Notes under the pieces: generated by a model
What the model saw: only the letters and a program-made list of their open reading frames with translations
Told to the model about the DNA's origin: nothing
The model's database searches: none
NCBI RefSeq assembly: GCF_024753135.1
Contig: NZ_JANUGP010000002.1
Span: 186,001 to 250,000, forward strand
DNA from: Streptomyces pyxinicus
GTDB lineage: Bacteria; Actinomycetota; Actinomycetes; Streptomycetales; Streptomycetaceae
DNA length: 64,000 nt
Reading direction: 5' to 3'
Program-made: the position numbers and the translations under genes
In this document: piece after piece, positions 8,850 through 17,247 of the stretch
How positions within the stretch are numbered: position 1 is the first letter of the stretch
Layout: every line of letters starts with the position of its first letter

Positions 8850-9734
8850 TCAGTTACGGTACGTAGCGCGGGCCGCCTCATCCGCCGCCCCACCTGCGCC
8901 GACGAGCCCGGAACTCATCCCCTGGAGCCGGGGGGCGAACCGCTTCATCTCCCGCTGGCCGACGGTCCCGATGAGCGCCGGCAGGTACCCGCGCACGCCC
9001 TGCATCCCGCGCAGCCACCACTGCCCGTACACGTGCGCCGAGCGCCGCTCGATCCCGGCCACGAGCCGGTCCACGGCGGGCCCGAGCGGGTACGTCTTGT
9101 TCGACGGCCAGGGCAGCCGCTGCCGCAGCTCCCGCATCACGTCGTCCTGGTCGGCGCCGCGCACCATGTCGGTGTCGGTCCAGGACAGGTAGCCGACGCC
9201 GACGCGCACGCCCTGGTAGCCGACCTCGGCGCGCAGACTGTGCGCGTACGCCTCCACGCCGGACTTGGACGCGCAGTACGCCGTCATCATCGGCGCCGGC
9301 GTGATCGCGGCGAGCGAGGCGATCTGGAGCAGATAGCCCCGGCTCTCCACCAGCACCGGCAGGAACGCCCGCGCGGTCACCGCCGATCCGATGAGGTTCA
9401 CCTCGATCACCCGCCGCCAGGCCGCCGGGTCGGAGTCGGCGAACGGACCGCCCGTCGCCACACCGGCGTTGGCGACCACGATGTCGACCTTCCCGAACCG
9501 CTCCTTCACCTCCCGCGCGACCCTGGCCATGGTCTCGTGGTCGGTGACGTCGGCGTACCAGTACGCGCTCTCGCTGTGCAGCCGCCCGGAGACGTCCTTG
9601 AGCGCCTCCTCCTCCAGGCCGACCAGCGCCACCTTCACCCCGCGCGCGGACAGCTTGCGCGCCAGCAGCTCACCGACGCCGCGCGCCGCCCCGGTGACGA
9701 CCGCGACCTGCCCCTCCAGACTGACCTTGCTCAT
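8850..9734 (-). CDS. Short-chain dehydrogenase/reductase (SDR)
   Basis: A 294-residue classical SDR. A Rossmann motif T-G-A-A-R-G-V-G is at residues 14-21, N-A-G at about 90 (VVANAGVA), and the Y-x-x-x-K pair sits in AYCASK. It likely oxidises or reduces an alcohol/ketone with NAD(P). It is the last gene of a three-gene operon: its ATG 9734 overlaps the hydrolase stop (ATGA), with GGGAGGG just upstream. The order monooxygenase-hydrolase-SDR matches the start of the mycobacterial mymA operon (mymA, lipR, SDR). I infer a shared role in modifying a hydrophobic ketone or fatty-acyl substrate. Confidence 0.92.
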   Translation of the reverse strand: MSKVSLEGQVAVVTGAARGVGELLARKLSARGVKVALVGLEEEALKDVSGRLHSESAYWYADVTDHETMARVAREVKERFGKVDIVVANAGVATGGPFADSDPAAWRRVIEVNLIGSAVTARAFLPVLVESRGYLLQIASLAAITPAPMMTAYCASKSGVEAYAHSLRAEVGYQGVRVGVGYLSWTDTDMVRGADQDDVMRELRQRLPWPSNKTYPLGPAVDRLVAGIERRSAHVYGQWWLRGMQGVRGYLPALIGTVGQREMKRFAPRLQGMSSGLVGAGGAADEAARATYRN

Positions 9735-10696
9735 GCGCCCTCCCTGATCTGCGCGGGGATGGAACCGGGCCCGGATTCCTGCCCGGAACCGGCCCCGGTG
9801 ACATACGTGGTGACGAGTTCCCGGATCTTCCCGGCCACCGGCTCGGGGGCCTCGATCGGGGTCATGTGGCCGATGCCGGGCAGCTCGGTGAGCCCGACGC
9901 AGTTCGGCAGCGCGGCGACCAGCGCGCGGGCGTGCACGGGGGGCGTGAGCCGGTCGGACGTGCCGTGCACGATCGCGGTGGGCACGCGCAACTCCCGTAC
10001 GCCGTGGTCGAGATCGAGCGCCTCCAGGACGGCGCCCCACGCATGGCGCGCGGCGCGCGGGCAGGCGTGCACGATCCGCGCGCACGCCTCCACCATGTGC
10101 GGGGCGGAACCGGCGCCCATGGTGGCGTACTTGAGGACGCTCTTGGCGACCGGCGTGACCGGCCCGAGCGGAGCGCTCGAACCGAGGATGCGCCCCGTGA
10201 CCCAGGTGCGCACCCGCCCCGCGCGCAACGGCAGCACGCGCGCCTCCGCCACCAGCCGCGAGCTGCCGGTGCTGCACAGCAGGACGGCGGCGGCGTGTGC
10301 GCGGAAGACGGGCCGCGTGGCGGCGGCCATGACGGTCATGCCGCCCATGGAGTGGCCGACAATCAGCGCCTTCTCCCCGGGCGCGAGGGTCTCCACGAGC
10401 ACCGCTTCCAGGTCGTCCGCCAGCGCATGGGTGGTGCACGCCGGGCTCGCGGGACTGCGCCCGTGCCCCCGCTGGTCGTACGTGATCACCCGGTGGTCGG
10501 CCGCCAGGTCCCGCAACTGCGCGGCCCAGAAGGCGGTCGAGCAGGTCCAGCCGTGGGAGAGGACGACCGGGGGCGCGCCCTCGGGGCCGTGCACCTCGAC
10601 GTGCAACCGCGCGCCGTCGGCGGAGACGACGGTGAGTTCACGGGCGGGGGCGGGCGGGGCGTACGGGCCGGAGGCGACAGGCGTGATCCGGCTCAC
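9731..10696 (-). CDS. Alpha/beta hydrolase
   Basis: A 321-residue alpha/beta-hydrolase with the nucleophile elbow G-H-S-M-G-G (Ser116), the oxyanion H-G motif (VVLSHGW), an R-G-H-G-R-S segment at about 76-81 and a C-terminal G-I-G-H-M-T carrying the catalytic His. It would hydrolyse an ester or lactone. GTG 10696 overlaps the stop codon of the monooxygenase (GTGA), and its own stop overlaps the SDR start, so all three proteins are made in a coupled way. A Baeyer-Villiger enzyme produces esters or lactones, so this hydrolase plausibly acts on that product. The substrate is not known. Confidence 0.9.
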   Translation of the reverse strand: MSRITPVASGPYAPPAPARELTVVSADGARLHVEVHGPEGAPPVVLSHGWTCSTAFWAAQLRDLAADHRVITYDQRGHGRSPASPACTTHALADDLEAVLVETLAPGEKALIVGHSMGGMTVMAAATRPVFRAHAAAVLLCSTGSSRLVAEARVLPLRAGRVRTWVTGRILGSSAPLGPVTPVAKSVLKYATMGAGSAPHMVEACARIVHACPRAARHAWGAVLEALDLDHGVRELRVPTAIVHGTSDRLTPPVHARALVAALPNCVGLTELPGIGHMTPIEAPEPVAGKIRELVTTYVTGAGSGQESGPGSIPAQIREGA

Positions 10697-12273
10697 GCGG
10701 CGCCCTCGCCCGACTGAGCGCCCCCGGCGCGCACCGGCTCCCGCTCCGTACGCCCGGCCGCACCCGCCGCCGCGTGCGCACCGGAGCCGGCGTCCTTCGC
10801 GCCGGGCTTGCGGACGACCTCGTACTCCCCGAGGTCCACCCGCCGCGTCGCGCGCCGGAACTCGGTCGTCGTACCGGGCCAGATGGTGGTGTTGCGCCCG
10901 CTGGCGTCGAGGTACCAGCTGGTGCAGCCGCCGGTGTTCCACACGGTCCGCTTCATGCGCTCCTGGACCTTGTGGTTCCACGCCTCGACGGCCGCCGGCC
11001 GGGCATCGAGGGCCGCACGGCCGCCGAGGACGTCCAGTTGCCGCAGATAGTCGGCCAGGTAGTTCAGCTGGGACTCGATCATGAGGATCATGGAGGAGTT
11101 CCCGAGACCGGTGTTGGGCCCGATGATCGTCATCCAGTTCGGGAACCCGGCGGCCGAGGCACCGCGCAGCGCCCGCATGCCGCTCTTCCAGGAGTCGGCG
11201 AGCGTGATTCCCTCCGCGCCGACCACGCGCTCGGCGATGGGCATGTCCGTGACGTGGAAGCCGGTGCCGAAGATGATCGCGTCGACCTCGGTCTCCGTAC
11301 CGTCGGCCGCGACGACCGTGGACCCCCGCACCTCGCTGAGCCCGCTGGTGACGACGTCCACATTCGGCTTGGCCAGCGCCGGGTAGTAGGTGCTGGAGAG
11401 CAGGATCCGCTTGCAGCCGATGCGGTAGCCGGGGGTGAGCTTGGCGCGCAGGGCCGGGTCCTTGATGGCGCGGGCCATGTTGCGCTTGGCGAGCTGTTCG
11501 ACGAGGCCGAGTTCGTCGGGACGCTTGGTGAACGCCTGGACCTGGAGTTCCCGGATGCCCCACAGCAGCCCGCGCCGCAGCTGGGTGGTGAGCGGCACGG
11601 CCCGGTGCAGCCGCCGCTCGGCGCCGCTGATGGCCCGGTCGACGCGGGGCATCACCCACGGCGGGGTGCGCTGGAAGAGGGTGAGCCGGCCGACCTGGGG
11701 CTGGATGGCGGGCACGATCTGGATGGCCGAGGCGCCGGTGCCGACCATGGCGACGCGCTTGCCGCGCAGGTCGTAGTCGTGGTTCCAGCGCGCGGAGTGG
11801 AACACCTCGCCGGGGAACGAGTCCAGTCCCGGGATCTCGGGGACCTTCGGGTCGGACAGCGGCCCGGTCGCGGAGACCACGACGTCGGCGGAGTACGAGC
11901 CGCGCGTGGTCTCGATGTTCCACCGCAGGTTGTCGGCGTCCCAGCTCATCAGCTTGACCTCGGAGTCGAGCCGCAGGTGCGGACGCAGCCCGAACAGGTC
12001 GGTGACGTGCTCCAGGTAGGCGCGGATGTGCCGCTGCCCGGAGAAGGTGCGCGGCCACTCGGGGTTGGGCGCGAAGGAGAAGGAGTACAGATGGGACGGG
12101 ACGTCGCAGGCGCACCCCGGATAACTGTTGTCCCGCCAGGTGCCGCCGACGCTGTCGGCCCGCTCCAGGACGACGAAGTCGGTGATCCCCTCGCGGCGCA
12201 GCCGCACGGCCGCCCCCAGCCCGCCGAATCCGGACCCGATCACCGCCACCCGTACATGCTCGTGCTCGGCCAT
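10693..12273 (-). CDS. Baeyer-Villiger-type flavin monooxygenase
   Basis: About 526 residues. The two dinucleotide-binding motifs are G-S-G-F-G-G near residue 13 (FAD) and G-T-G-A-S-A (NADPH). Between them at 153-163 lies FPGEVFHSARW, an exact match to the type I Baeyer-Villiger fingerprint F-x-G-x-x-x-H-x-x-x-W. It inserts oxygen next to a carbonyl using NADPH and O2. ATG 12273 has a perfect GGAGG 8 nt upstream. GTG 12288 is an alternative in frame. It is the first gene of the operon with the hydrolase and the SDR. A MerR gene is divergent, and a palindrome lies between them. Confidence 0.93.
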   Translation of the reverse strand: MAEHEHVRVAVIGSGFGGLGAAVRLRREGITDFVVLERADSVGGTWRDNSYPGCACDVPSHLYSFSFAPNPEWPRTFSGQRHIRAYLEHVTDLFGLRPHLRLDSEVKLMSWDADNLRWNIETTRGSYSADVVVSATGPLSDPKVPEIPGLDSFPGEVFHSARWNHDYDLRGKRVAMVGTGASAIQIVPAIQPQVGRLTLFQRTPPWVMPRVDRAISGAERRLHRAVPLTTQLRRGLLWGIRELQVQAFTKRPDELGLVEQLAKRNMARAIKDPALRAKLTPGYRIGCKRILLSSTYYPALAKPNVDVVTSGLSEVRGSTVVAADGTETEVDAIIFGTGFHVTDMPIAERVVGAEGITLADSWKSGMRALRGASAAGFPNWMTIIGPNTGLGNSSMILMIESQLNYLADYLRQLDVLGGRAALDARPAAVEAWNHKVQERMKRTVWNTGGCTSWYLDASGRNTTIWPGTTTEFRRATRRVDLGEYEVVRKPGAKDAGSGAHAAAGAAGRTEREPVRAGGAQSGEGAA

Positions 12274-12305
12274 CCCGTAAGCCTCCACGCATCACCTCGG
12301 ACTCT

Positions 12306-12321
12306 GCCAGTGAACACTGGC
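12306..12321. promoter_or_regulatory. Palindrome in the BVMO-MerR divergent promoter region
   Basis: gccagtg-aa-cactggc, a perfect 7-bp inverted repeat, is the only strong dyad in the 133-bp divergent gap. It is a candidate operator for the MerR protein or another regulator of the operon. I could not place -10/-35 elements around it with confidence. Confidence 0.45.
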
Positions 12322-12406
12322 GCAATGGGACTGTAGAGCAGCTCCGTACCGAGCGGTAGGGGGCGGGGGAAGGAAAGTTACCGGCGGTACGCCATAGGCT
12401 GCGGGT

Positions 12407-13093
12407 GTGGCAGAGGACGTGACAGCGGACGCAGAACACCCCGCACCCGGGCGCGAGTACCGCATGGAGGAACTGGCCGGCCTGGCCGGCATCACCGTGC
12501 GCACCCTGCGCTTCTACCGCGAACGCAAGCTGCTGCCGCCACCCCGCCGCGCGGGCCGCATAGCCTGGTACGACGACCATCACCTGGCCCGCCTGCGCAC
12601 CATCGCCGCCCTGCTGGAGCGCGGCCACACGCTGAACGGCATCGCGGAGCTGGCCGAGGCCTTCGACCACGGGCGCGACGTCGCCGACCTGCTCGGCGTC
12701 GGCACCCCCACCGAGGAGGAGCCGGTCCGCCTCACCCCCGAGGAACTCGCCGCGCGCTTCGAGGGCGAGGTCACCCCCGAGAACCTCGCCGCCGCGATGG
12801 ACCTCGGTTACCTCGGCACGGACGGCGACGAGATCGTCCACATCAGCCGCCGCCTGCTGGACGTCTCCTCCGCGCTGGTCCGCGAGGGCATCCCGCTCGG
12901 CGAGGTCCTCGCGGCCGGCGCCCGCGTCCGCGAACACGCCGACGCCCTGGCGGAACTCTTCGCCGACCTGGTCCTGCGCCACGCGCCCGAGGAGGACCTC
13001 CACCGGCTGCGCCCGCTGGCCCGCAGCGTGGTGGAGGCCGAGCTGTCCCTGGCCCTGGACCGGCGGGTCACCAAGGACGGGACCGGCCGGTGA
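12407..13093 (+). CDS. MerR-family transcriptional regulator
   Basis: 228 residues. The N-terminal winged HTH is typical of MerR (YRMEELAGLAGITVRTLRFYRERKLLPPPRR, about 18-47), followed by a second helical region and a long C-terminal effector part without the metal-binding cysteines of CueR/ZntR-type sensors. A TAGGCT box lies 6 nt before GTG 12407, consistent with a leaderless transcript. It is divergent from the BVMO operon and is the most likely regulator of it. Its stop lies 1 bp from the convergent exonuclease III stop. Confidence 0.9.
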   Translation: MAEDVTADAEHPAPGREYRMEELAGLAGITVRTLRFYRERKLLPPPRRAGRIAWYDDHHLARLRTIAALLERGHTLNGIAELAEAFDHGRDVADLLGVGTPTEEEPVRLTPEELAARFEGEVTPENLAAAMDLGYLGTDGDEIVHISRRLLDVSSALVREGIPLGEVLAAGARVREHADALAELFADLVLRHAPEEDLHRLRPLARSVVEAELSLALDRRVTKDGTGR

Positions 13094-13094
13094 C

Positions 13095-13898
13095 CTACAG
13101 GTCGTAGACGACGGTCACCGGCGCGTGGTCGGACCACCGCTCGGCGTGCGTCGCCGCCCGCTCCACGAACCCCTTGACCGCCCGGCCGGCCAGCCCGGGA
13201 GTGGCGACCTGGTAGTCGATACGCCACCCCGTGTCGTTGTCGAAGGCCCGCCCGCGGTACGACCACCAGGTGTACGGCCCCTCGACCCCGGGGTGCAGGG
13301 CACGTACGACGTCGACGTAGCCGCCCTCTTCCGGAGTGAACACCCGGCCCAGCCACTCCCGTTCCTCGGGCAGGAAGCCGGAGTTCTTGGTGTTGCCGCG
13401 CCAGTTCTTGAGGTCGGCCTGCTGGTGGGCGATGTTCCAGTCACCGCAGACGACCACCTCGCGCCCGTCGGCCGCGGCCCGCACGCGCAGTTCCTTGAGG
13501 TGGGCGAGGAACTCCCCCATGAAACGGAGCTTCTCGTCCTGCCGCTCGGTGCCCACCTCGCCGGAGGGCAGATAGAGGGAGACGACCGTCACACCGGGCA
13601 GGTCGGCCTCGACATAGCGCCCGCTCCCGTCGAACTCCCGCGAGCCCCACCCGATCCGCACCCGGTCGGGCTCGCGCCGCGTGTACAGCGAGACCCCCGC
13701 CCGCCCCTTGGCGGCGGCCGGCGCGTGCACGACGTGCCAGCCCGCGGGCTCCCTGACCTCCTCGGGCAGTTGGTGCGGCTCGGCGCGCACCTCCTGCAGA
13801 CAGACGACGTCCGCGGAGGTCCGGGCGAGCCACTCCACGAAGCCCTTCTTGGCGGCGGCCCGCAGTCCGTTCACGTTCACCGAGGTCACAGTCAGCAC
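13095..13898 (-). CDS. xth: Exodeoxyribonuclease III
   Basis: A 267-residue EEP-family AP endonuclease/3'-exonuclease that acts in base excision repair. The metal and catalytic motifs are all present: V-N-V-N-G-L-R at the start, L-Q-E-V, G-D-W-N-I-A-H, W-R-I-D-Y and the terminal S-D-H-A-P-V. GTG 13898 begins MLTVTSVNVNG, the expected N-terminus. TATCGT lies 6 nt upstream with no Shine-Dalgarno, so the mRNA is probably leaderless. The reading frame extends upstream only as antisense to the GNAT gene. It converges with the MerR gene. Confidence 0.93.
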   Translation of the reverse strand: MLTVTSVNVNGLRAAAKKGFVEWLARTSADVVCLQEVRAEPHQLPEEVREPAGWHVVHAPAAAKGRAGVSLYTRREPDRVRIGWGSREFDGSGRYVEADLPGVTVVSLYLPSGEVGTERQDEKLRFMGEFLAHLKELRVRAAADGREVVVCGDWNIAHQQADLKNWRGNTKNSGFLPEEREWLGRVFTPEEGGYVDVVRALHPGVEGPYTWWSYRGRAFDNDTGWRIDYQVATPGLAGRAVKGFVERAATHAERWSDHAPVTVVYDL

Positions 13899-13976
13899 CA
13901 GGGCACGATACCGGCACACTGGACGGAGTCCTGAACGCCCGGGACCCCCGCCACGCATAGAAGTACGATATCCAGC

Positions 13977-14453
13977 ATGATTATTCGCCGCGTCCGCTTC
14001 GACCACCCCGACGCCCTGAAGCTCAACGACGAGGTCCAGGCCGAGTACCACCTGCGCTACGGCGACGGCGGCGACGCCACAGCCCTCGGCCTCACCGACT
14101 TCGACCCGCCCCGGGGCGTCTACCTGATCGCGTACGACGAGGACGACCACCCCGTGGCCACCGGCGGCTGGCGCAGCCAGGACCACAACGACGAGGGCAA
14201 CGCGGACGGCGACGCCGAACTCAAGCGCATGTTCGTGATCGACCGCATGCGCGGCCGGGGCCTCGCGCGCCGCATCCTGGCGGAACTGGAAGAGGACGCC
14301 CGCACGGCCGGCCGCCTCCGCATGGTCCTGGAAACCGGCACCAAGCAGCCGGAAGCCGTCGCCCTCTACACCTCCAGCGGCTACGAACCGTGCACCAAGT
14401 TCGGCTACTACCGCCACCACGCGGAGAGCCTCTGCTTCGCGAAGCAGCTCTGA
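13977..14453 (+). CDS. GNAT-family N-acetyltransferase
   Basis: A 158-residue acetyltransferase. The acetyl-CoA pyrophosphate loop R-x-x-G-x-G is at residues 90-95 (RMRGRGLA), the preceding strand is ELKRMFVI, and the C-terminal motif (AVALYTSSGYEP) is typical. It transfers acetyl from acetyl-CoA to an unknown amine. TACGAT sits 7 nt before ATG 13977 and there is no ribosome-binding site, suggesting a leaderless mRNA. A strong hairpin follows its stop. Confidence 0.9.
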   Translation: MIIRRVRFDHPDALKLNDEVQAEYHLRYGDGGDATALGLTDFDPPRGVYLIAYDEDDHPVATGGWRSQDHNDEGNADGDAELKRMFVIDRMRGRGLARRILAELEEDARTAGRLRMVLETGTKQPEAVALYTSSGYEPCTKFGYYRHHAESLCFAKQL

Positions 14454-14463
14454 GGCGCACACG

Positions 14464-14501
14464 ATGAAGCCCCTGTCGACTACTGCCGACAGGGGCTTCA
14501 T
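14464..14501. terminator. Bidirectional terminator between GNAT and tRNA-Ala
   Basis: A perfect 15-bp stem (atgaagcccctgtcg, 14464-14478, with its complement, 14487-14501) and an 8-nt loop, placed 10 bp after the GNAT stop and 6 bp beyond the 3' end of the convergent tRNA gene. Confidence 0.85.
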
Positions 14502-14507
14502 GCTGCG

Positions 14508-14581
14508 TGGACCTGAGGGGATTCGAACCCCTGGCCCCCTCGATGCGAACGAGGTGCGCTACCGGACTGCGCCACAGGCCC
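14508..14581 (-). tRNA. tRNA-Ala (anticodon CGC)
   Basis: A 74-nt cloverleaf on the minus strand. The acceptor stem is GGGCCTG/CAGGTCC, the D-arm GCGC..GCGC, the anticodon stem CCTCG/CGAGG around loop TTCGCAT (CGC, reading GCG alanine codons), and the T-arm AGGGG-TTCGAAT-CCCCT. The discriminator base is A. CCA is not encoded. It ends just before the hairpin at 14464-14501. Confidence 0.95.
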
Positions 14582-14671
14582 TTGCAACGAGTGAAACTTT
14601 AGCATCCCGATCGAGGTGCTCGGAAATCCGCTCCCTGACTGGTCAGGGCCGGGGCCGCGAAGGGGGGCCGA

Positions 14672-15910
14672 TCACTCGTTGGCCGCGCGCGGCCGGTCGT
14701 CCTCCTCGAACTGGTCGAACTGGTCGAAGAGCGGCGTGCGGCCGCGCTCGCGGGCCCGGCGCGCCGAAGCCGCGCGGCGCGCGTCGCTGCGGTCGTCCGC
14801 CGGCTTGTCCCCGGACGCGGAGGGCTCCTCGGAGGTCCCGGCCTGCGGCGCCCGGTCCGCCTCGTGCTCGGGGGCGACGGCGCTGGAGCGCGCCGAGCTC
14901 CACGTGTCCGGCGCCCCCAGGTCCACACCGGAGGTCGCTCGCGGGGCGACCGGCGCGGTCACGTACGTCGGCAGCGGTACCGGCACCGGGTCCCAGCTGT
15001 CGCCGTGCCCGGGCCGCCGCTGCCGCTCGCGCTGCTGGTCGACCCACTCGGCGTGGTCGGTCTGCTCCACGAGGGCGCGCCGGTCGGCGGCGAGCGCGGA
15101 GAGCCCGGTGTCCGTGTCGACGGCCGGTCCGTCCTCCGGTTCGTCGGCGCCGGCGTCGGTTTCGAGGGGTGCCCGTCGGCGCGGCTGGCGCTCCCGCAGC
15201 CGCTGGGCCGCGACCTCGGCGCTCCGCCGGTCCATCTGGTACGCGAAGCGACGGCGCTCCTGGGAGCGCAGATAGGCGATGTAGCCGCTGAGCAGGACAG
15301 CCGGCACGCCGGGCGCCCAGAGGAAGGCCAGGCCGCCCACGGCGGCGACGACCGCGCCGAGGGTGAAGGCGACGAAGAGCACCACGGTGGTGCGCCGACG
15401 GCGCGCGAGTACCTTCATGCGCTGGGCACGCGCTGCCGCCGCCTCCGCCGAGGCGGGGCGCCGCGCCGCGGGCACGCGCTTCCGGGCCGGCCCTGACCCC
15501 GCCGCGGGTGCGGTCGCGGAGCGGGACGCGGGCACGGACGCGGACCTGGGCGGCGCCGGGGCGGCGGTCTGCTCGCGCGCCGCCTCCCCGGCCGGGGGCG
15601 TCTCCAGCCCGATGTCCGCGTTGACCTGACGGCGGGTCGGAGGCATGGCGAAGGCCCGGACGTCCACCGAATCGGTGACGACGTCCGGCTCCCCGGCGTC
15701 CGGCTCCCCCTCCTGGGAGGAGCGCGCCCGCAGGTCCTTGGCGTATCGGCGCTCCATGCCCGCCCGTCCGGACAGCAGCCGGATGGCGGTGCTGAAGCGT
15801 TCCGTCGGACGGGCCTCGTTCAGCTCGTCCTGCCTACGGAGCCACATCGGCACCAAGTAGGCGGCCCAGGCCCCGACGATGACTGCGTAGATGAGGCCGC
15901 TGCTGCTCAC
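14672..15910 (-). CDS. sepX: Divisome membrane protein SepX/GlpR
   Basis: 412 residues. One N-terminal helix (about 5-24, LIYAVIVGAWAAYLVPMWL) is followed directly by R-R-Q-D-E-L-N, then a long Pro/Ala-rich linker, two adjacent helices (about 174-190 and 195-213) and a charged, disordered C-terminal half. This architecture and its location match the actinobacterial protein known as SepX in Streptomyces and GlpR, the membrane receptor of the gephyrin-like protein Glp, in corynebacteria. It acts in cell division. TACGGT lies 7 nt before GTG 15910, so it probably has its own leaderless promoter 198 bp after the rimJ-like gene. Confidence 0.8.
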   Translation of the reverse strand: MSSSGLIYAVIVGAWAAYLVPMWLRRQDELNEARPTERFSTAIRLLSGRAGMERRYAKDLRARSSQEGEPDAGEPDVVTDSVDVRAFAMPPTRRQVNADIGLETPPAGEAAREQTAAPAPPRSASVPASRSATAPAAGSGPARKRVPAARRPASAEAAAARAQRMKVLARRRRTTVVLFVAFTLGAVVAAVGGLAFLWAPGVPAVLLSGYIAYLRSQERRRFAYQMDRRSAEVAAQRLRERQPRRRAPLETDAGADEPEDGPAVDTDTGLSALAADRRALVEQTDHAEWVDQQRERQRRPGHGDSWDPVPVPLPTYVTAPVAPRATSGVDLGAPDTWSSARSSAVAPEHEADRAPQAGTSEEPSASGDKPADDRSDARRAASARRARERGRTPLFDQFDQFEEDDRPRAANE

Positions 15911-16108
15911 GTCTCACACCGTAGAGGGGTTTGCATGAGGCCATCCGCCAATTGGGCCGGTGTGTCGCACGATCTGGCTGATATTTCCAGCTTTTTTTGC
16001 GACCGATGCGATCAGCGGACTGCCACGGTGGCGCATTTACCCGCCCCAAGACGGTCATTCGTCGGCGGTCGACCCCTAAAATTCGAACACCTATTCAATT
16101 TCGGTGGG
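15911..16108. other. AT-richer intergenic region upstream of sepX
   Basis: 198 bp without a gene. Unlike its surroundings it contains runs such as ctttttttgc and ccctaaaattcg and is clearly lower in GC. It holds the presumed sepX promoter (TACGGT 7 nt before the start) and separates sepX from the galU-glp-moaC-mog-rimJ operon. No hairpin terminator is evident. Confidence 0.6.
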
Positions 16109-16726
16109 CTAGCCGGGATTCCCCTCGCGTTGCGCGTCCCGCGCGCGTGCGCGCTGCCAGCGCGTGAGGAGGCCGTCCGGTACCTCTTCCGCGGTGAGCG
16201 CGAAGACCAGGTGGTCGCGCCAGGCCCCGTCGATGTGCAGATAACGCGGCCGGAGCCCCTCCTCGCGGAATCCGAGTTTCTCCACGACACGGCGGCTCGG
16301 CCGGTTCTCGGGCCGAATGCAGACCTCGATACGGTGCAGCCCGACCGCGCGGAAACAGTGGTCCACAACGAGCGCGACGGCCGTCGGCATCACACCGCGC
16401 CCGGCCACCGCCTCGTCCACCCAGTAGCCGATGTGCCCCGAGCACATCGACCCCCAGGTGATCCCCGCGACCGTCAACTGCCCGACGAGGCGCCCCTGGT
16501 GCTCGATGACGAACGGCAGCATCCGGCCCGCGCCCGCCTCGGAACGCAGGTGCCTGACCATCTGCCGGTAGGTCGGCCGGTGCGTGATCGGTCCGCTCGG
16601 CGTGGGCGGCGGAATGGTCGCCTCCCAGGGGCGCAGCCAGTCCCGGTTGCGCCGGTTCACCTCGCGCCAGGCCCGCTGGTCGCGCAGCTTTATCGGCCGG
16701 AGGACGACATCGCCGTCCGCCAGCAC
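16109..16726 (-). CDS. RimJ-like GNAT acetyltransferase
   Basis: At least 205 residues of a GNAT similar to ribosomal-protein N-acetyltransferases (RimJ/RimL type): VVLRPIKLRDQRAW at the N-terminus, a G-R-G-V-M-P acetyl-CoA loop, and H-R-I-E-V and N-x-x-S-R-R-V-V-E-K-L-G-F near the C-terminus. GTG 16726 is the first conventional start. However the frame is open upstream, and a CTG at 16750 overlaps the mog stop as CTGA behind a GGTGGGGG stretch, which would add eight residues. The same gene type sits between glp and glpR in corynebacteria, so its presence supports a conserved division neighbourhood. Confidence 0.88.
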   Translation of the reverse strand: MLADGDVVLRPIKLRDQRAWREVNRRNRDWLRPWEATIPPPTPSGPITHRPTYRQMVRHLRSEAGAGRMLPFVIEHQGRLVGQLTVAGITWGSMCSGHIGYWVDEAVAGRGVMPTAVALVVDHCFRAVGLHRIEVCIRPENRPSRRVVEKLGFREEGLRPRYLHIDGAWRDHLVFALTAEEVPDGLLTRWQRARARDAQREGNPG

Positions 16727-16746
16727 GGCGGGCCAGGAAGAGCCGT

Positions 16747-17247
16747 TCAGCTCGCACCCCCACCACTGGGTCTGCGGTGGTCGCCGCCGCGCAGCTGGTC
16801 GACGGCGTGGGTCAGGAGCGGCTCCAGCACCGCGAGACCGTCCTTCACCCCGCCCGTGGAACCCGGCAGGTTGACGATCAGCGTCCGCCCCGCCACACCG
16901 GCGAGGCCGCGGGACAGCGCCGCCGTCGGCACCTTCTCCCGGCCGAACGCGCGGATGGCCTCGGCGATGCCCGGCACCTCGTGGTCGAGCACCGCGCGGG
17001 TCGCCTCGGGCGTCCGGTCGGTGGGCGAGACACCGGTACCCCCGGTGGTCACGATGACGTCGTAGCAGGCCGCCACGCCCGCGCGCAGCGCCTCCGCCAC
17101 GGGCTCCCCGTCCGGGACCACCCGGGGCCCGTCGACGGCGAATCCGAGGCCCTTGAGGCCGTCGGCGACCATCGGGCCGCCCCGGTCCTCGTAGACCCCC
17201 GCGGCGGCCCGGTTGGAGGCGGTGACCACCAGCGCGCGGTAGGTCAT
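16747..17247 (-). CDS. mog: Molybdopterin adenylyltransferase (MogA/MoaB family)
   Basis: A 166-residue MogA/MoaB-type protein. It has the family core T-T-G-G-T-G-V-S-P-x-D-x-T-P-E-A at about 69-84 and L-P-G-S-T-G-G-V near the C-terminus, residues that bind the molybdopterin and Mg-ATP. It adenylylates molybdopterin before metal insertion. ATG 17247 overlaps the moaC stop (ATGA), and its own stop overlaps a possible CTG start of the acetyltransferase. It is the fourth gene of the galU operon. Confidence 0.92.
   Translation of the reverse strand: MTYRALVVTASNRAAAGVYEDRGGPMVADGLKGLGFAVDGPRVVPDGEPVAEALRAGVAACYDVIVTTGGTGVSPTDRTPEATRAVLDHEVPGIAEAIRAFGREKVPTAALSRGLAGVAGRTLIVNLPGSTGGVKDGLAVLEPLLTHAVDQLRGGDHRRPSGGGAS

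Noticed and set aside
8850..13093. Biosynthetic gene cluster for a natural product
   Set aside because: Only three tailoring-type enzymes and a regulator are present. There is no core synthase, and housekeeping genes flank it on both sides.
14464..15291. Plus-strand ORF beginning M-K-P-L-S-T-T-A-D-R-G and containing G-I-R-T-P-G-P
   Set aside because: It reads across the terminator and antisense to tRNA-Ala. G-I-R-T-P-G-P is the well-known spurious translation of a tRNA complement.
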